Shown one piece after another: positions 25,478-35,239 of a stretch of 64,000 bases of DNA (within the stretch, counting starts at the first letter, position 1; each line of letters opens with the position of its first letter). This DNA comes from an uncultured Methanomethylovorans sp. (GTDB lineage: Archaea; Halobacteriota; Methanosarcinia; Methanosarcinales; Methanosarcinaceae): positions 868,001 through 932,000 of the forward strand of contig NZ_OY782870.1 of the NCBI RefSeq assembly GCF_963678545.1. Reading direction: 5' to 3'. The position numbers and the translations under genes were made by a program. Below the pieces are notes generated by a model. That model had not been told where the DNA came from and made no database searches. It worked only from the letters and a program-made list of their open reading frames with translations.

Positions 25478-27259
25478 GTGTACGAATTCTCCACGGGTAG
25501 AAGTAGTTATTTAAAAACTATAAATTTTGTTTCTACTGTAGCTTTTATTTTGTTATTGCTTTTGCCGGTGGCATCAGCCAGGGATTATTCTCTTGAAAGT
25601 GCGGATGTGAATGTCACAGTATCCCCTGAGGGGATAGTGCATGTGCAGGAATCCCTCACCTATCGCTTCGATGGCACATTCTCTGAGGTATACAGGCAGG
25701 TATATCCTCCACCCGGAGGTTCCATAGATAATATACAGGGCTATTGTGAGGGTGTTTCATGCGATTTTTATGTGACTGAGATTTACGGAGGCTACGAGCT
25801 TGTAGGCAGATTACCTTCTCCTACTCCCGAACAGGTGACTTTTGTTACTTCATACGATTACTATGGCGGCCTAAAAGTATACAACGATGTCTCAGAGCTG
25901 CACTACAAATTCTGGGGGGATGAATGGGAAAAGCCTCTTAATGGTCTCTCAGCCACTGTAACAATTCTCACTGCCAACAGCTCTGACATTACTTACTGGA
26001 TACACCCCAATGATTATACTAAAACTGCAACTATAAACGGCAATACGATTACACTGCAGGCCGATGAGATTCCTGCTAACAGCTGGTATGAGGTACGTGC
26101 GATCTTCCCCAGACTTGCTTCACCCGATTCACGATATGTGACCATTTATGATCAGAATGCTAAATTTCAAATATTTAAGATCGAATCCCAATATGCACTA
26201 AAGCAGAAAGCTCTGTATTTGTTGTTCATTGTATTCATTCTTCTAACATTGTCTCTTCTTTTAGCTCCATTTTACCTATACTTCAAATATGGGAGGGAAC
26301 CAGATATTGAATACTCGGGCATCTATGAACGTGAGCTGCCATATGATTCTAGGCCTGCGATCGTTAATGTCATGATGAAAAGTGATGTTGGCAATCCCAC
26401 AATAGATGGGTTTGCTGCTACAGTAATGGATCTTATACACCGGGATTATTTGAGCATAGATGACAGCGATCCACAGGATATTGTGTTGCATATAACTGGT
26501 TCAGAAAGGGTGAAAGGAGATTCTCCAGGACTTCTGGAATTTGAGCAGGATGTTCTGGATCTAATAGTAAGTCATTCCGATGGAAGCCAGCTGCACTGGA
26601 AAGAGTTTCAATCCAAACTCAAAAAAGGTACTTCTTTCTATAATTTCATCAATTCCTGGAATACAAAGGTCAAGAATCATATAGATATTGACAAACTGTT
26701 CATTGAAAAAGGCGCAAAGAAAATGGACTATTTTGCAGGAGGGCTTTTCTTGATCGCTATTGTTAGCCTTTTTGCTGTACCGTGGCTAGGGGATTCATCT
26801 GCATATCCGGTGATTGAAAAAATGAGTATTATGCCAATCATTATTGCATTCATTTCACCTCTTGTGCTGGTCCTCAATGCAAAGTACAGAACCGTGCTGG
26901 GCAGATGGACTCCGGAAGGTAAGCTTTACATAGAGCGCTGGAAGAACTTCAAAAAGTATATCGCAGACTTCTCTGATCTTAAGGAGCATCCCCCCGGATC
27001 GGTGAAAATATGGGACCATTATATGGTATATGCTATGGCACTTGGGGTGGCGGAAGAGGCGCTCGAGAACATGTCTGTCATAGTTCCCAAAGGGGAGTTC
27101 CGTATGAGTCACTTCCATAACAGGGTCTATATTACAGGTTATTCTTCGGATTTCAGCCATGCTTATCAGGTATCAGCTCCCAAGTCCTCTTCAGGAGGAA
27201 GTCATGGAGTAGGCGGGGCCGGGGGCGGTTTCGGTGGTGGTGGAGGCGGGGCCAGATAA
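25478..27259 (+). CDS. DUF2207 membrane protein
   Basis: A surface-facing protein of about 593 residues. A signal segment (FVSTVAFILLLLLPVASA) is followed by an extracellular DUF2207 beta domain. A membrane helix lies in LYLLFIVFILLTLSLLLAPF near residue 250, a cytoplasmic region follows, and two more helices sit around 420-465. The tail is Gly-rich, ending GGFGGGGGGAR. GTG at 25478 is chosen because AGGGTG sits 8 nt upstream; GTG at 25469 is the alternative. It is followed by LemA, its usual neighbour. Function is unknown. Confidence 0.85.
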   Translation: MYEFSTGRSSYLKTINFVSTVAFILLLLLPVASARDYSLESADVNVTVSPEGIVHVQESLTYRFDGTFSEVYRQVYPPPGGSIDNIQGYCEGVSCDFYVTEIYGGYELVGRLPSPTPEQVTFVTSYDYYGGLKVYNDVSELHYKFWGDEWEKPLNGLSATVTILTANSSDITYWIHPNDYTKTATINGNTITLQADEIPANSWYEVRAIFPRLASPDSRYVTIYDQNAKFQIFKIESQYALKQKALYLLFIVFILLTLSLLLAPFYLYFKYGREPDIEYSGIYERELPYDSRPAIVNVMMKSDVGNPTIDGFAATVMDLIHRDYLSIDDSDPQDIVLHITGSERVKGDSPGLLEFEQDVLDLIVSHSDGSQLHWKEFQSKLKKGTSFYNFINSWNTKVKNHIDIDKLFIEKGAKKMDYFAGGLFLIAIVSLFAVPWLGDSSAYPVIEKMSIMPIIIAFISPLVLVLNAKYRTVLGRWTPEGKLYIERWKNFKKYIADFSDLKEHPPGSVKIWDHYMVYAMALGVAEEALENMSVIVPKGEFRMSHFHNRVYITGYSSDFSHAYQVSAPKSSSGGSHGVGGAGGGFGGGGGGAR

Positions 27260-27280
27260 ATTGATAACGGAGGGCAAAAG

Positions 27281-27847
27281 ATGATATTGGATATATTGTG
27301 GATACTCGGTATAGTTCTTGTTATAGCGTTGCTCTTTGCAGTGTTTGTTTTTTCCATTTATAACAAACTTGTGACTCTACGCAACAGGGTTGAGAACGCA
27401 TGGGCGCAGGTAGGTGTTCAGCTTAAGCGCAGGTTCGATCTGATACCTAATATTGTGGAAACAGTGAAAGGTTATGCAAAGCATGAACAGTCAGTCTTTG
27501 AAGATGTCACTAAAGCTAGATCTGCATGGATGTCTGCATCAACTGTCGGCGAAACCGCAAAGGCTTCCAACATGCTTTCAGGTGCATTGAAGTCCTTATT
27601 TGCTATTGCAGAAGCATATCCTGAACTTAAGGCGAATGAGAATTTCAAGCAGTTGCAGCAGGAACTCTCGCAAACTGAAGATAAAATCGCTTATAGCAGG
27701 CAGTTCTACAATGATACTGTCATGAAATACAATATTTCCATTCAGCAGATACCTAACAATATAATTGCAGGTATGTTTCACTTTGAAAAGAAGGAATTAT
27801 TAGAAATCCCAGAAGAGGAAAAAACAGCTCCTAAGGTGAGTTTTTAA
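27281..27847 (+). CDS. lemA: LemA family protein
   Basis: A 188-residue LemA protein with one N-terminal membrane helix (about residues 5-27). The conserved [18 protein letters not shown] and [20 protein letters not shown] come next, followed by a long helical hairpin ending in YNDTVMKYN. The ATG follows GGAGGGC. It lies 21 bp after the DUF2207 gene, a pairing common in bacteria and archaea; the two probably form one envelope complex of unknown role. Confidence 0.93.
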   Translation: MILDILWILGIVLVIALLFAVFVFSIYNKLVTLRNRVENAWAQVGVQLKRRFDLIPNIVETVKGYAKHEQSVFEDVTKARSAWMSASTVGETAKASNMLSGALKSLFAIAEAYPELKANENFKQLQQELSQTEDKIAYSRQFYNDTVMKYNISIQQIPNNIIAGMFHFEKKELLEIPEEEKTAPKVSF

Positions 27848-28019
27848 CTAACATTTTTTTTGAGGTAAAATATAGTATTCATATAACCTGATTATTTTCA
27901 TCATTTTCAATCAATTACAAAATTCTGTATTTGACGAAATCCTCAGGTAGCTTACTGAATTCAATAACTAGATATAGTTTAATTATTATTCTGAAAATTT
28001 ATTCTGGACTCGATGAACA

Positions 28020-29093
28020 ATGAGATTGAATCTGATCCAATTTCTATCCAATTCTTCTTTAATGATGTCAGGTATTTTTATACCTGTTTTTGCAGCTTCT
28101 CTGGGGGCTTCCTATCTCGAGGTTGGCCTTATAAGTGCTTTCTATGGTTCAGCTTCTTTCATTTCCTCTTTTATTTTTGGTAAAGCAGCTGACATTAATC
28201 GAATGCGTCCGATTATCCTGGCAGGTCTTGCAGTTTCTGCAGTTTCTTTTTTTATGCAGATATTTGCTTATAATGCTTCATCACTTGCTATGATTCGTGC
28301 AATGGTGGGTTTCAGTGTGGGTATATATCCCGCTGCACTTATTGTTAGTGTCTATTACAATAAAGGAAGCATAGGTAAGTTCAGTTCATTCGGTGCACTT
28401 GGATGGATGGTAGGCTACATACTTGCAGGATTTATAGGGAATATAGAGTACCTTTTCATATTGTCTTCACTTTTATTCTGTATTGCATTCCTTGTTGCAT
28501 TAGGACTTATAGAAGTAGAAAAGCCTTCAATTCATATGAGTTATTTCTCCCTGGGGTTATTCAGGGAAAATCTCGATACTTATTTGTCTGTGTTCATCAG
28601 GCATGTAGGTGCAGTTTCAGTATGGACCATCATGCCTTTGTACATGTCCTCACTGGGTGCTTCTAATTTCTGGATTGGTATCATTTATGCTGTTAACCCC
28701 ATGATTCAATTCCTTATCATGCGCAGATTGGACAATTTCAACAATGAATGGTTGATGAAATGGGGTTTCATAACATCAGCTCTTGCTTTTGGCAGTTATT
28801 TCTTTGCATCTAACTACTATTTTATTATTCCTGGTATGTTCCTTGTAGCCTTCGGCTGGTCCTTCATGTACGTAGGTGCAAATCAGTTATTGGTAGAGCG
28901 TACAATTGAAAAAGCTAGTTCTACAGGTATATTGAGTTCTATTATATCTGCTGCTAACATTGTAGGAGCTCTTTTAGGCGGTGTGGTTCTTGAATTCTTT
29001 GGTTTTCGGGAAACTATGGTCTTTGCAGTTATTTGTTCCATTGTAGCTATGGGAATTTTTCTCCATCTGAACAGATTTCCCAGAAGCTGCTAA
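28020..29093 (+). CDS. MFS transporter
   Basis: A 357-residue permease with about ten to twelve hydrophobic helices. The loop GKAADINRMRPIILAG between helices 2 and 3 resembles the MFS motif A. It is a little shorter than typical 12-helix members. No clear ribosome site precedes the ATG, and an AT-rich element 30-40 bp upstream could give a nearly leaderless transcript. The substrate cannot be told. Confidence 0.8.
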   Translation: MRLNLIQFLSNSSLMMSGIFIPVFAASLGASYLEVGLISAFYGSASFISSFIFGKAADINRMRPIILAGLAVSAVSFFMQIFAYNASSLAMIRAMVGFSVGIYPAALIVSVYYNKGSIGKFSSFGALGWMVGYILAGFIGNIEYLFILSSLLFCIAFLVALGLIEVEKPSIHMSYFSLGLFRENLDTYLSVFIRHVGAVSVWTIMPLYMSSLGASNFWIGIIYAVNPMIQFLIMRRLDNFNNEWLMKWGFITSALAFGSYFFASNYYFIIPGMFLVAFGWSFMYVGANQLLVERTIEKASSTGILSSIISAANIVGALLGGVVLEFFGFRETMVFAVICSIVAMGIFLHLNRFPRSC

Positions 29094-29251
29094 ATTGAAA
29101 TAAGATATTTATGTGTCTGGTTGTCCATTTTTGGAGTTCCAAATATGGAATAAGCAGGTATTTGTTCTGGCAGGGACCTATTACTTAATAAACAAATCAG
29201 GAAAAGAGTTCAGATGTGAACTTAAATGAAGTTTCATCTGATACTCAGTTA

Positions 29252-29722
29252 TTAGATTTCTCCATATGCGTTTTTTAATTCCTCTTTTGGGTTGTTATTG
29301 CATTTGAAGCTCAACTTATGTGGGTGGGCGTGAATGTTTATCGTCCATTCTGGCCTGCCAGCTGCATCATCGTCATTATTGTCCTTGTACTTAACTTCGA
29401 CATAATTAATGCTGGAATTTGGGATGGAAAAATTTTCAGAATTTTCTTTCAGTATCTCTTCAGGCTCCATGCTTAAATATCTCTGTGAGTAGTTCATTCC
29501 TCTGGATATCTGGCTTTCCCATTGACCAAAAAAACCTTTGCCTTCCTTTTTAGCCTTCTGTTTTGCTTCTTCTGCCACTTTCTTCATGATCTCTGATGTT
29601 AGTTTAGCAAAAATGCTCTGGTCTTTTGTGACTACAAGTGTGAAGCTATCGTTGGCAAGGCCCATAAATTTTGGTTTATTAAGAGGTCCTATTATTGCAA
29701 GTATGTTTCCATTTTTTGACAT
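29252..29722 (-). CDS. uncharacterised protein, 156 residues
   Basis: I do not recognise a family. The N terminus MSKNGNILAIIGPLNKPKF is followed by a probable beta-strand FTLVVTKDQSIF, a long Lys/Glu/Ala helix, then GFFGQWESQISRG and a C-terminal strand-rich part ending near WTINIHAHPHKLSFKC. There is no signal or membrane segment. The fold could be PH-like, but this is a guess. It stands alone between the MFS and EamA genes. Confidence 0.6.
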   Translation of the reverse strand: MSKNGNILAIIGPLNKPKFMGLANDSFTLVVTKDQSIFAKLTSEIMKKVAEEAKQKAKKEGKGFFGQWESQISRGMNYSQRYLSMEPEEILKENSENFSIPNSSINYVEVKYKDNNDDDAAGRPEWTINIHAHPHKLSFKCNNNPKEELKNAYGEI

Positions 29723-29847
29723 TCTAATACACCAATATTATATTTTTACTTATTTGTAAGTTCAAGTATTTCAACTTATGGCTAGAACACAAAATAGGGT
29801 ATGGGGAACACATAAAAGTCTCAAGCCGTTTCATCGGAGATGTTACC

Positions 29848-30759
29848 TTATTTCTCTTCCGTTGTTTGAGTTTTTATGCTCACAAGGAATGCAGCTACCA
29901 GGACCAGAATGCAGCCTATGAATACATTTATTCCAAGTTTGACTCCCAGTAATGTGACATCAAATAGAACACCGCTCACCGGCTCTATTAATGAAAGCAA
30001 GGAGCCTGTTTGTGCTTCCACGTGGGAGAATCCTATGATCGTTAGAAATGCTCCCATTCCTATTGAAACCGCTCCAAATGAGGCGAGTACACTTATATTT
30101 TCGATGAATATGCCCCAAGGAGTACCGAAAGCAAATGGGGTCATAAGCAAGCAGCTAAGTCCCATGGACCAAAAAGCAATTCCCATCTCTGGGTATTCAT
30201 CTTTCATAAGTCGGATGTTCATTATCAGGGAGGCTGCAAGGATACCTGATACCATGCCTGAAAGAATGCCTGTCAAATATACTGGGTCTGTTTTAAATCC
30301 CGAAAATCCACCTTCAGGTTGTATTACAAGGATCACACCTGCAATGGCTATGACCATTGAATATATACTTTCCTTTGTAATCTTTTCTTTCAATATGAAA
30401 GGTGAGGTAATCATTACGTAGATTGGTGATGTGTACTCAAGTAATATGGCAATGGAAAAACATGTAGTTTTGACGCAATAGAAATAGAATAACATGTTTA
30501 CAACTGTAAGAATACCTTGCAATGCAAGCAGTTTCTTCTTATTCCGAAGCTTGATTTGTGATAGATTTCCAGTAACAATGATTACAAGAAGTATAAGTAA
30601 AACGCCAAAAAACAGCCTGTAGAATATCATTGAAGGGATAGACATTCCATGTATGTGGGCCAGGAATATTCCGGTGGTTCCGTATAGCACACAGCCAAGA
30701 AGTATGGCTAGATGTCCTTTCTTTCCTTCTAACATAGAACAGAGAAGCTGAAGGTTCAT
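29848..30759 (-). CDS. EamA/DMT-family transporter
   Basis: A 303-residue permease with ten predicted helices arranged as two EamA repeats. The second repeat contains FGAVSIGMGAFLTIIGFSHVEAQTGSLLSLIEPVSG, cited here only by its key residues. DMT permeases export amino acids or other metabolites. The ATG at 30759 gives eight polar residues before a second Met; either could be the start. Confidence 0.85.
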   Translation of the reverse strand: MNLQLLCSMLEGKKGHLAILLGCVLYGTTGIFLAHIHGMSIPSMIFYRLFFGVLLILLVIIVTGNLSQIKLRNKKKLLALQGILTVVNMLFYFYCVKTTCFSIAILLEYTSPIYVMITSPFILKEKITKESIYSMVIAIAGVILVIQPEGGFSGFKTDPVYLTGILSGMVSGILAASLIMNIRLMKDEYPEMGIAFWSMGLSCLLMTPFAFGTPWGIFIENISVLASFGAVSIGMGAFLTIIGFSHVEAQTGSLLSLIEPVSGVLFDVTLLGVKLGINVFIGCILVLVAAFLVSIKTQTTEEK

Positions 30760-30884
30760 TAAAAAGATTGCGTGACTCAGATAGCTTAGAAAAGGATTTC
30801 CAGTACACTGGATAAATCTTCTTTATAGCAATTACCTAAGAAGAAGGGCAAAATATCACACATTCAAATGTAAAATGAGAATCT

Positions 30885-31097
30885 TTAAATCACGTTTTTG
30901 AGTTTATGATGCTTGTTATTGGTATAGCAAGTAAAACTTTTCTTGCAACTAGTACATCTGGATGCAGATTTGTATGTTGCTCCAAAATTAGTCGGACTTC
31001 CTAGTTTCAGCGAAACACAAATGATCTGCTGTCCTAAAGGCACAGTTGCGAAAGTTTGAGTTCCACAATCTGGGCATATTACACTTTCACTTGACAT
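30885..31097 (-). CDS. small zinc-ribbon protein, 70 residues
   Basis: A 70-residue protein with CPDC near residue 8 and CTSC near residue 48, a likely zinc ribbon, and a basic C-terminal tail. A reverse TATA-like CTTATATATAG (about 31143-31153) lies about 50 bp before the ATG and supports expression. No specific family is recognised; nucleic-acid binding is an inference. Confidence 0.6.
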   Translation of the reverse strand: MSSESVICPDCGTQTFATVPLGQQIICVSLKLGSPTNFGATYKSASRCTSCKKSFTCYTNNKHHKLKNVI

Positions 31098-31246
31098 ATC
31101 TATCTCCCTCTATTTCTCTTCACAAATTCCTTTAAGCAATACTCTATATATAAGAAAAAACCATCCAAAAAAATTATCGGGCAGAAATATGTTAATAAAT
31201 CTGCCTTTTGTAAAATTATAGAATTAGGAATCTGTTAGCTACAGAT

Positions 31247-31441
31247 CTAATATCTAGCTGGTCTATGCTTCTGGTAGCATTCTCTGCAGTATACTGGCCT
31301 GTCACCGGATGGCACGAAAGGTACTTCAGTTTCCTGCTTACAGTCTGAGCAAGTTGCTTTATGCATTTCTCTTGGACCACTTGGTCTGAAGCCACCGCTT
31401 CCACCACTTCTACCGCTTCCGCCTCTACTATCGAATCTCAT
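31247..31441 (-). CDS. RGG/Gly-Ser-rich zinc-ribbon protein
   Basis: A 64-residue protein whose first 22 residues are Gly/Ser/Arg-rich (RGGSGRSGGSGG). It is followed by the conserved small ribbon MHKATCSDCKQETEVPF and RPVYCRECYQKHRP with two CxxC pairs. This CxxC ribbon is common in methanogens and some bacteria and is thought to bind nucleic acid; the RGG-like tail suggests RNA binding. AAAGGAAA precedes the ATG. It appears to have a long structured 5' leader. Confidence 0.75.
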   Translation of the reverse strand: MRFDSRGGSGRSGGSGGFRPSGPREMHKATCSDCKQETEVPFVPSGDRPVYCRECYQKHRPARY

Positions 31442-31650
31442 ATTTAATTTCCTTTGTTTAGGTAGTTCGCCTCAGCAAAAGCTGAGATCGAGAATTTTCG
31501 CATGACAGGTTCGATCTGATTTAGATCAGATCTCCACTTTTTGATACGACCAACTCTTTGTTGTTAAATCAATTAACTAAAAGAAGAACACAAGAATGAG
31601 ATAATCCTTTTATTAAATCGACAAACATTCGAACTCTACTTATATAAACA
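31442..31650 (-). promoter_or_regulatory. promoter and structured 5' leader of the RGG zinc-ribbon gene
   Basis: On the reverse strand GTTTATATAAG (about 31637-31648) is a strong TATA box. It predicts a start near 31615 and so a leader of about 175 nt. The leader holds two perfect hairpins: an 8-bp stem GATCTGAT/ATCAGATC with a 4-nt loop (31513-31532) and a 6-bp stem CTCAGC/GCTGAG with an AAAA/TTTT loop (31471-31486). Neither is followed by a T-run on the gene's strand, so terminators are unlikely. Confidence 0.45.
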
Positions 31651-31856
31651 CTCATATGTTATATAAACATGTTGCTATCAATATATTGCTCGCTCCTAAA
31701 TATATATTTCCATGTGATGTCTACATAAAATAAAGAGAGCAGACATTTTCTATTTCAATTCATTCCTAAGTTATTCCTATTTACATAAGTTCTATCCATG
31801 TAGCAGGGCAATTTTATGAACGAACATGCTTATATGATGAAGAATTTATCTTTGCC
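31651..31856. other. intergenic region before ywbE
   Basis: AT-rich sequence with several TATA-like stretches (for example AAATATATAT near 31698). No gene or RNA was recognised. Confidence 0.3.
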
Positions 31857-32078
31857 ATGAACGCAGGCAACACCAGAGGAAATATTAAGATAGGTTTGAA
31901 CGTAGGAATTGTTCTGAAGCAAGATCAGGGCAGCGGAAAAATCACAAATGGTGTTGTGAAAAGGATCTTAACCAATTCCTCATTTCATCCACATGGGATA
32001 AAGGTGCAACTGCAAGACGGCCATGTCGGAAGAGTGAAGGAGATATATGCTTCAGACGCTACTTCAGGTGCAAGATGA
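31857..32078 (+). CDS. YwbE family protein (DUF2196)
   Basis: A 73-residue member of the YwbE/DUF2196 family. It has GNIKIGLNVGIVLKQDQ, then TNGVVKRILTNSSFHPHGIK and DGHVGRVKEIY. Function is unknown; the beta-rich pattern resembles small nucleic-acid-binding barrels. It lies 6 bp before the dioxygenase frame. Confidence 0.85.
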   Translation: MNAGNTRGNIKIGLNVGIVLKQDQGSGKITNGVVKRILTNSSFHPHGIKVQLQDGHVGRVKEIYASDATSGAR

Positions 32079-32084
32079 GCCTGT

Positions 32085-32963
32085 GTGACCAAAAAACCTA
32101 TTACTGACTCCTTTTCTCTTTCTGGATGGGTGATGATGCAAGGGGAAATCTATCAAGAACTGCCTGAAACTGACAAAATGCCAGTGCTCTTCATAGGGCA
32201 TGGTTCGCTCTTAAATATAGTTTTAAATAACAGCTATACAGAAAGCCTGGTGCGTCTTGGGAAGGAGCTGCCGAAGCCTAAGGCCATAATGGTGGTTTCC
32301 GCACACTGGCTAACAAATGGGACATATGTCACATGCAATGAAAATCCAAGATTGATTTACGACTTCTATGGTTTTCCTCGTGAGTTGTATCAGGTCAAAT
32401 ACCCAAGTTCGGGCTCACCTGAAGTTGCAGAATTCACAAGTGAACTTGTACGTAGTGTACAGGTTAAATGTAACAATGACTGGGGTTTAGACCATGCTTC
32501 ATGGGCTGTTTTAAAACACATGTACCCGCAAGCTGACATCCCTATTTTTGAGATGAGCCTCGATTACTCATTTAACGAATGGAATTCTAAAACGGTCAAG
32601 TATCATTATGATTTGGCATCAGAGCTTGGAAAATTGCGCAGAAAGGGTGTTCTGATCATTGGAAGCGGCAATATAGTGCACAATCTGGGAATGATTGATT
32701 TCAGTAATATCGATGCCAAACCTTTTGACTGGGCTGTTGAATTTGATGAAAAAGTAAAATCTAATATGCTTTCGGGAAATCACAGAAACCTTATTGATTA
32801 CCGGAACATGGGACGAACAGCACCTTTTGCAGTACCTACTCTTGACCATTATCTGCCCATGATATACGCAATAGCCTTGCAGGAAACGGATGATCCTCTT
32901 GAGTTTGTGCACGAAGGTTTCCAGTATGGTTCCATCTCAATGAGAAGTTTCCGAATAGGATGA
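32085..32963 (+). CDS. DODA-type extradiol ring-cleavage dioxygenase (YgiD-like)
   Basis: A protein of up to 292 residues of the 4,5-DOPA dioxygenase/LigB-like group. Iron-ligand region GHGSLLN follows MPVLFI; VVSAHW and GSGNIVHNLG and a late DHYLPMIYA are family segments. The GTG at 32085 adds about 16 unconserved residues; the tandem ATG at 32133/32136 or the Met of MPVLFIGHG are alternative starts. The natural substrate in an anaerobe is unclear, as the chemistry uses O2. Confidence 0.8.
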   Translation: MTKKPITDSFSLSGWVMMQGEIYQELPETDKMPVLFIGHGSLLNIVLNNSYTESLVRLGKELPKPKAIMVVSAHWLTNGTYVTCNENPRLIYDFYGFPRELYQVKYPSSGSPEVAEFTSELVRSVQVKCNNDWGLDHASWAVLKHMYPQADIPIFEMSLDYSFNEWNSKTVKYHYDLASELGKLRRKGVLIIGSGNIVHNLGMIDFSNIDAKPFDWAVEFDEKVKSNMLSGNHRNLIDYRNMGRTAPFAVPTLDHYLPMIYAIALQETDDPLEFVHEGFQYGSISMRSFRIG

Positions 32964-33020
32964 TCTCATAGTAAAAAAGTACAATTAATCACTATGACTA
33001 ATTTTGGAAGGAAGTGTTTT

Positions 33021-33038
33021 GACAGGCCTAAGCCTGTC
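33021..33038. terminator. hairpin between convergent DODA and TerB genes
   Basis: A perfect 7-bp stem GACAGGC/GCCTGTC with a CTAA loop, followed by CTATTTATGG. It lies between the ends of two convergent genes and probably terminates the dioxygenase transcript. Confidence 0.5.
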
Positions 33039-33071
33039 CTATTTATGGAATCTAAAAAATAATTGCTTTTT

Positions 33072-33518
33072 TCAGCCTCTGTTTTTGATCAACATAACTT
33101 CAATGATGTTAGCTGCTTTGTCCTCAGGGATACCTAAAGATTCCTGTATTTTGGTTAGAATGTCTTTTTCTCCTTTGGCAAGAACGCCATCTGCCAATGT
33201 AAGGTCAGTTGCAACTGCAAATGCTGTCTCTCTCAGCTCAACTGGAAGGACTTCCTTTGAGGATGTAACTAAAGCTTCAACACCCTGATTTTTTATTATG
33301 CCAACCAGCTTTTTGAACATAGCTGACATTTGTTTGTCATTGAATTGTTCATATAATTTCATTCTAAGTAACGATGTGAAGAGTCCTCTTGCTTCATCTT
33401 CGGTTATCTCTCCGTCTGCCGCTACAGCAGCCAAAGAAACTGCAGCAAATGCTTCTTCTTTGTTCAGTTTTGTTTGCTCTGCTTCTTTAATTCCTCTTAC
33501 TTTATCGAATAAGCCCAT
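33072..33518 (-). CDS. TerB-like tellurite-resistance family protein
   Basis: A 148-residue cytoplasmic helical protein. The repeated acidic motif VAADGEITEDEARGL and LTLADGVLAKGEKDIL is typical of TerB, whose Asp/Glu residues can bind metal ions. The N terminus MGLFDKVRGI is also usual. GAGGAGAGATATAA precedes the ATG. Other ter genes are absent nearby, so the role may be general membrane or metal stress. Confidence 0.85.
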   Translation of the reverse strand: MGLFDKVRGIKEAEQTKLNKEEAFAAVSLAAVAADGEITEDEARGLFTSLLRMKLYEQFNDKQMSAMFKKLVGIIKNQGVEALVTSSKEVLPVELRETAFAVATDLTLADGVLAKGEKDILTKIQESLGIPEDKAANIIEVMLIKNRG

Positions 33519-33795
33519 TTATATCTCTCCTCGATTTTTCCAGGTGGTGTTTACTGAGATGTTTTCCCTGTGGTATTGCCACAATTCTTTATGGGATATG
33601 CTAGTCAAGTGATGATTGTCCATTCCCTCACTTGTCATAATATGGTCCCTGGATTAAAAGGATAATTATACAATGAAAATATATATAATTACTCTTTATA
33701 ATTCTGAATTCGTTTAAGATTTGGTTGAATATACAGCTTATACAGAATTATATGTCTAATTATGTCCATGCACCTGAGTCACTGTAATCCTTTTC

Positions 33796-34953
33796 TCATT
33801 TCATTCCAAAAAAGAAACGCATCACCTTAATTCTCCTTATCAGGAATTCATATAACAGCATTATTGTTATTAATGAAGTTGAACTCAGCACTATGTACTT
33901 TGTTGTCACTCCAATCTCCCAATACCTTATCCAGAATCCAATGATTACAATTACAGTCTGGTGAAGTATATAAAATGGAAGAACAGCTTCATTGGCATAT
34001 TTGAGGATGGCATTATTAGAAGTCAAGTATTTGGTGCCAAAACCAAATATTGCCAGAAGGTAGCACCAGGAAGTAGCTGCAGTTAATATGTCTTGATATT
34101 TGCCAACCGATTCAAATTCGTACAGATTACTCACGATTCCCAGCAAGGTGATTCCAGTGGCGATAAGTAAGGCTGGTACTCTGTGTTTCTCAATTGTATC
34201 CTTGAATTTTGGATCAAGTGACAGGAAAAATCCCGTGATAAAGAAGACAAGATAGGTCAGCAGGCTCCAGCCTCCAAAATCTTGCAGCCCTATGATATTA
34301 TCTCGGTATTGGCCTACAAACATCTCCACAAGGATGAGGGGTATTGCCAACAGGAAAATAGCTCCTGGTTTTGTTAAAAAGGAAAATACATGAGAAACTG
34401 TACTGGAGCTTTTTTTCTGAATTCCAATCACGAACAATGGAAGAGTCAGCATGGAAAATATGAAAAGAAACTCCAAATACCATAAATGCAATCCCATCCA
34501 TGCAAAATTACCCCCGAACGCATAGGGTCCATCAAAGTAGTGAGGGTAAAAATCAATGAAAGAACCACTAAACTGGCCGTGTGATACACGTTCAATATAG
34601 ACCTGTACAGGCACTATGATTACTAAAGTACCAAATATTAGGGGTATTACAAGCCTTTTAAATCTCTCCAGTATGTATTGCTGTGGAGATCTCTTGGTGA
34701 GTGAATAGTAAGATGACATTGCAGAGATCATAAAGAACAAGGGCATCATCCATATTCCTAAGACTGCCAGTATTATTGTAATAGCAGGTGAAAGAGCGTT
34801 GTTTTTCACATGCCAGTCGTCAAGATTGAAAAATCTGCCACAGTGATAAAAAAAGATAGTTGCCATTCCGAAAATGCGTATCCAATCAATATCGTAACGT
34901 CTTTCCGTCTTCTCCTTTGAGGCAGAAGTCCTATCGTCTATAATGGATTGCAT
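33796..34953 (-). CDS. acyltransferase-3 family membrane protein
   Basis: A 385-residue protein with about ten helices, of the acyltransferase-3 (OafA/OpgC-like) group. The first helix carries RYDIDWIRIFGMATIFFYHC with the conserved Arg and His, and MMPLFFMISAMSSYYSL follows. Such proteins O-acylate sugars or lipids at the membrane. It is solitary, with no glycan cluster around it, so the substrate is unknown. Confidence 0.85.
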   Translation of the reverse strand: MQSIIDDRTSASKEKTERRYDIDWIRIFGMATIFFYHCGRFFNLDDWHVKNNALSPAITIILAVLGIWMMPLFFMISAMSSYYSLTKRSPQQYILERFKRLVIPLIFGTLVIIVPVQVYIERVSHGQFSGSFIDFYPHYFDGPYAFGGNFAWMGLHLWYLEFLFIFSMLTLPLFVIGIQKKSSSTVSHVFSFLTKPGAIFLLAIPLILVEMFVGQYRDNIIGLQDFGGWSLLTYLVFFITGFFLSLDPKFKDTIEKHRVPALLIATGITLLGIVSNLYEFESVGKYQDILTAATSWCYLLAIFGFGTKYLTSNNAILKYANEAVLPFYILHQTVIVIIGFWIRYWEIGVTTKYIVLSSTSLITIMLLYEFLIRRIKVMRFFFGMK

Positions 34954-35137
34954 TATGGATCCCCACCCATACTTTGACTCCCATTACAGATTCTCACATG
35001 TTCAGCTATTTATATGTTATTTGAGAAGTTTAAAGAATAAACTTAATTGCTAATAAGAGGCTTTTTGTTTGTTTCTTTGTTCTGTTAAAAACCGAGTTTT
35101 CATTATCTGAAATATTTCTTTTGCGCAGTATTACTTT
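34954..35137. other. intergenic region, left part
   Basis: Upstream of the acyltransferase gene on its strand. It is AT-rich and no gene or RNA was recognised here. The adjacent part from 35138 holds repeats and the candidate RNA listed separately. Confidence 0.3.
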
Positions 35138-35220
35138 GAATAATCTGAGTATTATTCGATGTTCACTTTGGATGTTTTACTTCGTTAAAGCCGGAACGAA
35201 ATAAAAAACAATTTATATGC
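35138..35220 (+). promoter_or_regulatory. promoter region with two inverted repeats and a TATA box
   Basis: Two perfect inverted repeats precede the TATA box. GAATAAT/ATTATTC lies at 35138-35144 and 35151-35157, and TTCGTT/AACGAA at 35181-35186 and 35195-35200. The box ATTTATAT (35211-35218) predicts a start near 35240. Upstream placement suggests activator sites. Confidence 0.4.
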
Positions 35221-35239
35221 CTTTTGTTTTATTAAGATT

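Noticed and set aside
31495..31560. Possible tRNA or C/D-box RNA around GGTTCGATC
   Set aside because: The T-loop-like sequence is part of an 8-bp hairpin; no acceptor, D or anticodon stem can be drawn around it.
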